A DNA stretch of 7,080 nucleotides from Bacteroidales bacterium (GTDB lineage: Bacteria > Bacteroidota > Bacteroidia > Bacteroidales > 4484-276): positions 1 through 7,080 of the forward strand of contig JAOZRY010000150.1 of NCBI GenBank assembly GCA_029939965.1. Direction: 5' to 3'. Positions 1 through 4,774 of the stretch are shown one piece after another. The notes beneath the pieces are model-generated. The model was not told the DNA's origin and searched no databases. It saw only the letters and a program-made list of their open reading frames with translations. Positions within the stretch are counted from its first letter, which is position 1. Each line of letters opens with the position of its first letter. The position numbers and the translations under genes were made by a program.

Positions 1-73
1 AAAATGAACAAAATATCTTCGTACATTTTGAATACTTTATTTCCTTACAAACCCTTAATTAAAGCTATTTGTT

Positions 74-646
74 ATGAAAAGAATATTTGCAGCAATTAAA
101 GTTGAACCTAACGAAAACCTGCTCAGGGTTTATGATGAGTTGAAAGATGACCTTCGGTACGAAAAAATTAAATGGGTAGAACCGCAAAATATTCACATTA
201 CCTTGAAATTTTTTGGTGAGACAAGTGATGAAAAGATTGATGATATTTGTGAGGTTTTTGATGTAATCGCCCAACGACATCCTGCCTTTACTTTACAAAT
301 GCAAAATGTTGGCATTTTTGGGAGTTCATATAATCCCCGTGTAGTTTGGTTTGGAATGAAGGAGAGCAGCGAAATTGAGAAGCTTGCAAATGATGTGTTG
401 AAAAGTGTTGAGGAAGTCGGGTTTCCACGAGACCGGCAAAACTTCAGGCCGCATCTTACTGTTGGGAGAATAAAGGTTATTCAGGATAAGCGATATTTTC
501 AACAGGTGATCAACAAATTCAAAAACACCTTTTTACAAACTATCCCTGTTAATAGTTTTTTGCTCATCGAAAGTAAACTGAGACCGCAAGGGTCGGTTTA
601 CAATATTGTTGAGGTTTTTCCACTTTGCGATTTCAATAATAAATAA
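74..646 (+). CDS. thpR: RNA 2',3'-cyclic phosphodiesterase (2H family, ThpR/LigT)
   Basis: The 190-residue product is a cytoplasmic 2H-superfamily phosphoesterase. Members hydrolyse 2',3'-cyclic phosphate ends of RNA to 2'-phosphates, and some ligate tRNA halves in vitro; the physiological role is unclear. Both catalytic H-x-T motifs are visible: H-I-T at residues 41-43, within an I-H-I-T-L-K-F-F-G context, and H-L-T at 127-129, within F-R-P-H-L-T-V-G-R. The length fits the family, and the start M-K-R-I-F-A-A-I gives the usual first beta strand. No Shine-Dalgarno sequence precedes the ATG, which is normal for Bacteroidota. The last three codons (N-N-K) and the stop lie inside a heptanucleotide repeat array. 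The gene converges on the polyprenyl synthase, with 55 bp between the stops. Nothing ties it to the hyp genes. The family call is firm; the substrate is not known. Confidence 0.93.
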   Translation: MKRIFAAIKVEPNENLLRVYDELKDDLRYEKIKWVEPQNIHITLKFFGETSDEKIDDICEVFDVIAQRHPAFTLQMQNVGIFGSSYNPRVVWFGMKESSEIEKLANDVLKSVEEVGFPRDRQNFRPHLTVGRIKVIQDKRYFQQVINKFKNTFLQTIPVNSFLLIESKLRPQGSVYNIVEVFPLCDFNNK

Positions 647-697
647 TGAATAATAAATAATAAATAATAAATCGTAAATCGTAAATCATAAATTGAA
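635..697. repeat. Heptanucleotide tandem repeat array between convergent genes
   Basis: Eight consecutive 7-bp units start at 635: AATAATA, AATAATG, AATAATA three times, AATCGTA twice and AATCATA. A decayed ninth unit, AATTGAA, ends at 697. The consensus is AATNRTR. The array begins inside the thpR coding sequence, contains its stop (644-646), and fills most of the gap before the stop of the convergent polyprenyl synthase gene. The first part is a uniform AATAATA block and the second an AATCGTA/AATCATA block, which suggests two rounds of expansion. The unit is not a multiple of three, so TAA or TGA stops fall in every frame on the plus strand. There is no hairpin, so it is not a classical terminator. 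Confidence 0.85.
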
Positions 698-701
698 TTA
701 T

Positions 702-1676
702 CTACTTATTTCGTTCTACGGTGAAGATTACCAGTTGTTCAAAAGATTTCCGCATGGGGCTTTCGGGAAACTCGTATAACAGATCAAAGGCTTTTTGCTG
801 ATACTCCTTCATTTTTTTTGTGGCATATTCAATCCCCCCACTATGGTTAACTTTATCAATTACCTGATTAACCTTGTTTGGGTTATTATTGTGTTTTTTT
901 ACCACCTTAATTACTTTTCTTTTTTCCCGATTACCGTTATTGTTCAACATGTATATTAGTGGAAGGGTCATTTTTTGTTCTTTAATATCAATACCGTTTG
1001 GTTTTCCAATCGATTTACTGTCCATGTAATCAAACAGATCATCCTTTATCTGAAAAGCAATTCCTATATGTTCACCAATCTGATGCATTTTATTAACGGT
1101 ATCAGCATCTGCTCCCACCGATTCGGCACCTGCTGCACAACATGAAGCTATGAGGGAGGCCGTTTTTTTTCGGATGATTTCAAAATAAATATCTTCCTTA
1201 ATGTCTAAACGGCGGGCTTTTTCGATTTGCAGTAATTCACCTTCAGCCATCTCACGGGTTGCATTTGAAACTATTTTTAAAAGCTCAAATTCATTATTAT
1301 CCAACGAAAGCAAAAGCCCTTGCGATAGCAAATAATCACCAACCAAAACAGCTATCTTGTTTTTCCAAAGGGCATTGATCGAAAAATAACCACGACGGAT
1401 ATTGGAATCATCCACAACATCGTCGTGAACAAGTGTGGCAGTATGAAGTAATTCTATTAAAGAAGCTGCACGGTAACTCGATTCGTTAATATCACCACAA
1501 ATTCCGGCTGCAAAAAACACAAACATTGGGCGCATTTGTTTTCCCTTGCGCTTGTAAATGTAATGAGTAATTTTATCAAGTAGTGGAACCTTACTTTTCA
1601 TTGACTTCCTGAACTTCTTTTCGAAAAGTTCGAGGTGCTGTGCAATTGGCGATTTTATTTCTTTCAGGTTATGCAT
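702..1676 (-). CDS. Polyprenyl diphosphate synthase (long-chain, IspB/IdsA type)
   Basis: This trans-isoprenyl diphosphate synthase condenses isopentenyl diphosphate onto an allylic primer, most likely to make the quinone side-chain precursor. Numbered from the upstream TTG at 1694, the substrate-binding motif G-K-Q-M-R-P is at 51-56, the first Asp-rich motif D-D-V-V-D at 91-95 and the second D-D-L-F-D at 218-222. R-K-K-T-A (175-179) and F-Q-I-K-D-D are also present. Ala at the fifth position before the first motif, where short-chain enzymes often carry a bulky aromatic residue, suggests a long product; the exact length cannot be read. I place the start at the ATG at 1676 (324 aa), because M-H-N-L-K-E-I-K-S-P-I matches the usual start of Bacteroidota homologues and the in-frame TTG at 1694 falls inside a likely -7 element. 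The gene follows hypB by 44 bp on the same strand but probably has its own promoter. All catalytic motifs are intact. Confidence 0.93.
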   Translation of the reverse strand: MHNLKEIKSPIAQHLELFEKKFRKSMKSKVPLLDKITHYIYKRKGKQMRPMFVFFAAGICGDINESSYRAASLIELLHTATLVHDDVVDDSNIRRGYFSINALWKNKIAVLVGDYLLSQGLLLSLDNNEFELLKIVSNATREMAEGELLQIEKARRLDIKEDIYFEIIRKKTASLIASCCAAGAESVGADADTVNKMHQIGEHIGIAFQIKDDLFDYMDSKSIGKPNGIDIKEQKMTLPLIYMLNNNGNREKRKVIKVVKKHNNNPNKVNQVIDKVNHSGGIEYATKKMKEYQQKAFDLLYEFPESPMRKSFEQLVIFTVERNK

Positions 1677-1691
1677 ATCAATATTTCGCGT

Positions 1692-1699
1692 CAAAAGTA
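1692..1699 (-). promoter_or_regulatory. Bacteroidota -7 element for the polyprenyl synthase gene
   Basis: The minus strand reads TACTTTTG, an exact match to TAnnTTTG, about 16 bp before the ATG at 1676. This predicts a transcript start near 1688 and a very short leader. I see no convincing -33 TTTG. The element overlaps the alternative TTG start, which argues for the ATG. It is a single short match in AT-rich DNA, so confidence is modest. Confidence 0.4.
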
Positions 1700-1720
1700 C
1701 GGTTTTAATTAATTCGTTGT

Positions 1721-2623
1721 TTATTTGCTAACATTCATAAGCCACTCAATCCATGAAGCCATGCCCTCTTCGGTTTTTACTGAAAGTTCAAAAAACGTAA
1801 GGTTGGGATTTACCCGCAAAGCATATTCCTTCGATTTTGCCACATCAAAATCAACATAAGGAAGCAGATCGGTTTTATTAATGATGCAGATGTCTGAAGT
1901 CTCGAACATGGTTGGGTACTTCAGTGGTTTATCATCACCTTCTGTTACACTAATTATCACTATTCGTTTTGCTTCGCCAAGATCGAATAAAGATGGGCAT
2001 ACCAGATTACCAACATTCTCGATAATCAAAATGCCATGGCTTTTTATTTCAAGCCTTTTTACAGCCTTATTAATCATATCCGCATCCAAATGACAACCGT
2101 TTCCGGTATTTATTTGCACTACAGGAGCTCCTGCAGCATTAATACGATTAGCATCATTTAATGTTTGCTGATCACCCTCAATTACATAAATATTGGTTTT
2201 GTTTTTGAGAAGTTTAATGGTTTTTTCAAGTAATGAAGTTTTGCCAGATCCCGGCGAACTTACCAGGTTTAGTGCTAACAGACCTTTGCCTTCAAAATAG
2301 CCTCTATTACGCTCTGCTATTAAATTGTTTCCGGCAAGCGCATCTTGTTCTATCTCAATCAGGCGGCTACCATGGTTATGGTCATGTTGATGATGGTCGT
2401 GGTCGTGGTCAGGGTGGTGATGATGTTCAATATGGTTGTGTGTATGATCCGGGTTGGCATTCAAATGCGAATGCGAGTAATTGTGATGGTGATCGTGGTG
2501 ATGTATATCACCTTCATGATCATGATCGTGAAGGTGAGTGTAGGAGTGAGTATGTTCGTCTTCTCCCGGTTTCAATATTTTAATTGGCTCATTGTGTTGG
2601 CTACATCCGCAGGTTCCGCACAT
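1721..2623 (-). CDS. hypB: Hydrogenase nickel-insertion GTPase HypB with His-rich N-terminus
   Basis: HypB is a cytoplasmic SIMIBI-class GTPase that works with HypA to insert nickel into [NiFe]-hydrogenase large subunits, and in some bacteria supports urease. The 300-residue product opens with M-C-G-T-C-G-C, giving the high-affinity CxxCxC nickel site (Cys2, 5, 7). Residues 24-84 form a His-rich tract. The G domain follows: Walker A S-S-P-G-S-G-K-T at 122-129, E-G-D-Q at 149-152, the GTPase-domain metal ligands Cys177-His178 (N-G-C-H) and Cys209 (L-V-C-P), and the guanine-specificity motif N-K-T-D at 249-252. Having both the CxxCxC site and the long His tract implies insertion plus nickel storage. 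It lies 119 bp downstream of hypA, with a -7 match and a striking dyad in between, so independent and possibly metal-dependent transcription is likely. Plus-strand reading frames across the His tract are composition shadows. Confidence 0.97.
   Translation of the reverse strand: MCGTCGCSQHNEPIKILKPGEDEHTHSYTHLHDHDHEGDIHHHDHHHNYSHSHLNANPDHTHNHIEHHHHPDHDHDHHQHDHNHGSRLIEIEQDALAGNNLIAERNRGYFEGKGLLALNLVSSPGSGKTSLLEKTIKLLKNKTNIYVIEGDQQTLNDANRINAAGAPVVQINTGNGCHLDADMINKAVKRLEIKSHGILIIENVGNLVCPSLFDLGEAKRIVIISVTEGDDKPLKYPTMFETSDICIINKTDLLPYVDFDVAKSKEYALRVNPNLTFFELSVKTEEGMASWIEWLMNVSK
2372..2554 (-). other. His-rich metal-binding tract of HypB
   Basis: These bases encode HypB residues 24-84, in which 28 of 61 residues are histidine, mixed mostly with Asp, Asn, Glu and Ser. 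Patterns include H-H-H-D-H-H-H and H-D-H-D-H-type alternation. Such tracts in other HypB proteins bind several nickel ions and act as a store. The coding DNA is a low-complexity run of CAT/CAC and GAT/GAC codons, a likely site for expansion and contraction by slippage. The alternating codons also open long antisense frames that are not genes. Confidence 0.9.
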
Positions 2624-2684
2624 AATTATTTTTATTTTGGGTTATTGTTCCGTGTTATTTTACTATTTGTTATGCTCTATTCAG

Positions 2685-2714
2685 AGTGTCAACACGTAAA
2701 AAAAAAATGACACT
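2685..2714. promoter_or_regulatory. Perfect dyad upstream of hypB, candidate NikR-like operator
   Basis: AGTGTCA (2685-2691) and TGACACT (2708-2714) are perfect inverted repeats separated by 16 bases (2692-2707). Those 16 bases include a run of ten A (2698-2707). The six-base half-sites GTGTCA and TGACAC are spaced exactly as in the E. coli NikR operator GTATGA-N16-TCATAC and match it at four of six positions each. The dyad lies just downstream of the predicted hypB transcript start, where a bound repressor would block transcription. The left arm also overlaps a small CTCT-ATTC-AGAG hairpin (2675-2686). The dyad is seen directly; its assignment to NikR is inference, and no regulator gene is in the window. 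Confidence 0.45.
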
Positions 2715-2724
2715 TGGTTTGGTG

Positions 2725-2732
2725 CAAAATTA
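2725..2732 (-). promoter_or_regulatory. Bacteroidota -7 element for hypB
   Basis: The minus strand reads TAATTTTG, an exact TAnnTTTG match lying 11 bp past the hypA stop. A transcript would start near 2720, giving a leader of nearly 100 nt before the hypB ATG, with the AGTGTCA/TGACACT dyad at its start. The element is also one arm of a CAAAAT-TACT-ATTTTG inverted repeat (2725-2740). No clear -33 TTTG is seen. Confidence 0.42.
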
Positions 2733-2742
2733 CTATTTTGAA

Positions 2743-3084
2743 TTAATCTATATTAATTGATTTTATTCTTAATTCTTTACCCGAAATTACTTCGGGGCTA
2801 AATGTGCCACATTCCGGGCATGGGTCAAAAAGGTTTTCGAGTTTGAAGATGCTTTTGCAACCCAAACATTTTCCTCTTCCAGGAGTATTAATAATTTTTA
2901 TTGTAGCACCATTAAGTAAGGTATCTTTTATTGCGGCTTCCATAGCTGTTTCCATAGCTTCATAAATTACACCCGAAAGCTCGCCAATTTCAAGTTCAAT
3001 CTCATTTACCTTTTTAGCATTAGCTTTTTCGGCATGATCAGTAGCAATATCAACTATGTTTACAGCTATCGAAAATTCGTGCAT
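2743..3084 (-). CDS. hypA: Hydrogenase maturation nickel metallochaperone HypA
   Basis: HypA is a cytoplasmic nickel chaperone that partners with HypB and docks on the hydrogenase large-subunit precursor to deliver nickel. The 113-residue product has the standard family length. It begins M-H-E, with His2 and the free N-terminus being the nickel ligands, and carries the zinc-finger cysteines C-L-G-C at 73-76 and C-P-E-C-G at 89-93. The conserved E-I-E-L-E-I-G-E-L-S-G strand and turn is at 28-38. The ATG is fixed by the need for His2. No Shine-Dalgarno sequence is visible. The gene lies upstream of hypB on the same strand and is divergent from the zinc-ribbon gene across 191 bp. All metal ligands are present, so it should be functional. 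A minor alternative is that it also serves urease. Confidence 0.96.
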   Translation of the reverse strand: MHEFSIAVNIVDIATDHAEKANAKKVNEIELEIGELSGVIYEAMETAMEAAIKDTLLNGATIKIINTPGRGKCLGCKSIFKLENLFDPCPECGTFSPEVISGKELRIKSINID

Positions 3085-3158
3085 AACTTATTTTTATTGT
3101 TTGCAAAGGAAATATTTCGGATTGGAATAATCATACCTTTATGTTAATAAAATAACAA

Positions 3159-3166
3159 TATATTTG
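3159..3166 (+). promoter_or_regulatory. Bacteroidota -7 element for the zinc-ribbon gene
   Basis: The plus strand reads TATATTTG, an exact TAnnTTTG match. TTTA at 3138-3141, 17 bp upstream, is one base off the -33 TTTG. The predicted start is near 3170, leaving a leader of about 105 nt. The element faces the hypA -7 match at 3185-3192, so the two promoters would overlap. Confidence 0.4.
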
Positions 3167-3184
3167 CATGAGTTTTATTTACAT

Positions 3185-3192
3185 CAAAACTA
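3185..3192 (-). promoter_or_regulatory. Bacteroidota -7 element for hypA
   Basis: The minus strand reads TAGTTTTG, an exact TAnnTTTG match and the same octamer as in front of the TPR gene. A start near 3181 would give a leader of about 95 nt before the hypA ATG, similar in length to the one predicted for hypB. No -33 TTTG is evident upstream. Confidence 0.4.
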
Positions 3193-3265
3193 AATAAAAA
3201 AGAATTAATTTTATGCACTTGATTTAATTATTGAAATGTTGTATTTTTAATCAAATTAATAAAAA

Positions 3266-3271
3266 AGGAGG
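3266..3271 (+). promoter_or_regulatory. Strong Shine-Dalgarno sequence of the zinc-ribbon gene
   Basis: AGGAGG lies four bases before the ATG at 3276. This fixes the start there, rather than at the in-frame TTG at 3231. A full AGGAGG is unusual for Bacteroidota, where translation rarely relies on Shine-Dalgarno pairing, and I did not notice one at the other starts here. The spacing is on the short side. Confidence 0.7.
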
Positions 3272-3275
3272 AATA

Positions 3276-3683
3276 ATGCCAAATCGAATTACATTAATTG
3301 TAAAATGTCCAGATTGTAGTAATACATTAATGGATGAAACACACCAGATAAATGGAAAAGCCAGTATCAAGGTAAATATTGTTACCGAAAATGATCGTGG
3401 AGTTTTGTGGTTATGCTCTGTATATGGGTGTGTTGCACATGAAAATGATATTGAGCTAAAGGAAAATGAAACTGTTGTTTTCTATTGTCCACATTGCAAT
3501 AAATCGTTGATGCGAGATGTTGAATGCAAAATGTGTAATGCAAAAATGGTGGGCTTCAATATTAAAACAGGTGGCAAGGTAAATATTTGTTCAAGAAAAG
3601 GATGTGAGAATCATTATGTGGTTTTCGAGGATTTAAATTCTGCCATCTCAAAGTTTTATCACGAGTATGGCGTAAGTGGGTAA
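3276..3683 (+). CDS. Small duplicated zinc-ribbon protein of unknown function
   Basis: I do not recognise a named family. The 135-residue product has no signal peptide or membrane segment and is probably cytoplasmic. It is an internal duplication. Module 1 (residues 9-61) starts C-P-D-C (11-14) and ends C47-x4-C52-x2-H55. Module 2 (69-120) starts C-P-H-C (71-74) and ends C105-x4-C110-x2-H113. C-P-D-C-S-N-T-L-M pairs with C-P-H-C-N-K-S-L-M. Module 2 has an extra C-K-M-C (84-87) that module 1 lacks. Ten cysteines and the conserved histidines predict two or more bound zinc ions. The start is the ATG behind AGGAGG. The gene runs antisense between hypA and hypE, its stop only 9 bp from the hypE stop, with no terminator between them, so transcripts may overlap. 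Its position suggests, but does not show, a part in metal handling or hydrogenase maturation. Nucleic-acid binding or scaffolding are alternatives. Confidence 0.82.
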   Translation: MPNRITLIVKCPDCSNTLMDETHQINGKASIKVNIVTENDRGVLWLCSVYGCVAHENDIELKENETVVFYCPHCNKSLMRDVECKMCNAKMVGFNIKTGGKVNICSRKGCENHYVVFEDLNSAISKFYHEYGVSG

Positions 3684-3692
3684 GAAGAAAAA

Positions 3693-4712
3693 TCAGCATA
3701 TCCTCGGAAGCATTTCTCCGGCAAGCATATCCAAAATTCTTCTTCCGCCAATTTCTGTTTCAAGCAGTACTTTCTGAGGGTGATCTGAAACGATTTCACC
3801 AATAATTGAAGCATCTTCTCCAAGAGGATGCTTTTTTAGTGTGGAGAGAATACGATTAGCTGAGGTTTCGTCAACTACCATTAATACCTTTCCCTCATTT
3901 GCGAGGTACAACGGATCAAATCCAAAAACTTCACAAGCTCCATTTACAATTTCTTTAACAGGAATGTGAGATTCGAAAATGTTAACACCCAGATTTTTAT
4001 CTTCGGCTAATTCGCAAAGTACTGTTGCCAGCCCACCACGGGTTGCATCTCGCATAAACTTAATGTCTTGTGGCGTTTCTAATATCTGTTCTATTAAGTT
4101 GTTTAATGGGGCACAATCCGATTTTATATCTGATCTTAGGCTCAAGGATTCCCGGGCTGCAAGGATTGCAATTCCATGGTCGCCGAGGCTTCCATTTACA
4201 ATTACCTTATCGCCTGGCTTTATGGTGTTGCCAAAGCTAATGTGATGCCTCGAAGTGTGTATAAAACCTAATCCTGAGGTATTTATAAATAGTTTATCGC
4301 ATTTGCCTCTGTTTACAACTTTGGTGTCGCCGGTTACTATTTTTATACCTGCTTTGTTGGCTTCCTCAGCCATCGATTTTACAATGGTTTTAAGTTGAGA
4401 AATTGCAAATCCTTCTTCAATAATGAATCCACAACTAAGATACTGTGGTATTGCTCCCGAAACACTAAGGTCGTTTACTGTTCCGCAAACAGCAAGTTTT
4501 CCAATATTGCCGCCAGGAAAAAAGATAGGGTCAACAACATACGAATCTGTGGTAAAAGCAACTTCACCTTCCCTGATGCTTAGGATGGAAGAGTCGGTTT
4601 GGGCTTGCAGATGTTCGTTGTTAAAGTACTTAACAAAAATCCGTTGAATTAAATCATGCGAAAGTTTACCACCACTTCCGTGGCTTAAAAGTATTTGGTT
4701 AGATGCTGCCAT
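3693..4712 (-). CDS. hypE: Hydrogenase maturation protein HypE (carbamoyl dehydratase)
   Basis: HypE accepts a carbamoyl group from HypF on its C-terminal cysteine, dehydrates it with ATP to a thiocyanate, and passes cyanide to the iron held by HypC-HypD. The 339-residue product ends in P-R-I-C, the essential C-terminal cysteine in its exact terminal position. It belongs to the PurM/SelD-like ATP-binding fold: H-G-S-G-G at 11-15, T-D-S-Y-V-V-D-P at 55-62, G-T-V-N-D-L-S-V-S-G-A at 77-87, T-G-D-T-K-V-V at 127-133, G-D-H-G at 177-180 and R-D-A-T-R-G-G-L at 221-228. All of these are typical of HypE. The gene starts 62 bp after the TPR gene on the same strand. I find no TAnnTTTG in that gap, so it may be read from the TPR promoter. 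Its partners HypC, HypD and HypF must be encoded elsewhere or beyond the window. Confidence 0.97.
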   Translation of the reverse strand: MAASNQILLSHGSGGKLSHDLIQRIFVKYFNNEHLQAQTDSSILSIREGEVAFTTDSYVVDPIFFPGGNIGKLAVCGTVNDLSVSGAIPQYLSCGFIIEEGFAISQLKTIVKSMAEEANKAGIKIVTGDTKVVNRGKCDKLFINTSGLGFIHTSRHHISFGNTIKPGDKVIVNGSLGDHGIAILAARESLSLRSDIKSDCAPLNNLIEQILETPQDIKFMRDATRGGLATVLCELAEDKNLGVNIFESHIPVKEIVNGACEVFGFDPLYLANEGKVLMVVDETSANRILSTLKKHPLGEDASIIGEIVSDHPQKVLLETEIGGRRILDMLAGEMLPRIC

Positions 4713-4774
4713 AATAGTTATAGTTAAGAAATTAGTACAGGAAAATACAGAGAATTGGGAAAGAATAGCGGGAG

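Noticed and set aside
9..30. CAAAAT-N10-ATTTTG inverted repeat upstream of thpR
   Set aside because: Six AT-rich bases per arm are expected by chance in this composition. TACATTTTG nearby has one base too many for a -7 element.
635..697. CRISPR array or phase-variation tract
   Set aside because: The units are 7 bp with no spacers. Gain or loss of a unit would change only the last few thpR residues, because stops occur in every frame.
1677..1694. TTG start at 1694 for the polyprenyl synthase
   Set aside because: It overlaps an exact TAnnTTTG element, and the ATG at 1676 gives the usual N-terminus of the family.
2233..2710. Two long plus-strand reading frames (2233-2583 and 2345-2710) opposite hypB
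   Set aside because: They lie across the CAT/CAC/GAT-rich His tract of hypB, whose repeated codons leave the antisense frames open. Their products are low-complexity with no domain.
2685..2714. Rho-independent terminator for hypA
   Set aside because: Read on the minus strand, the T run lies in the loop rather than after the stem, and the stem is only 7 bp with a 16-base loop.
3109..3136. Second NikR-type site in the hypA leader, based on TCATAC at 3131-3136
   Set aside because: The position 16 bp away (3109-3114, GAAATA) matches GTATGA at only three of six positions, so there is just one half-site.
3231..3275. Upstream TTG start giving a 150-residue zinc-ribbon protein
   Set aside because: The ATG at 3276 has AGGAGG four bases upstream, and the extra 15 residues would be translated through that site.
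3979..4647. Plus-strand reading frames opposite hypE
   Set aside because: They are shadows of hypE, whose conserved motifs run through the whole region on the minus strand.
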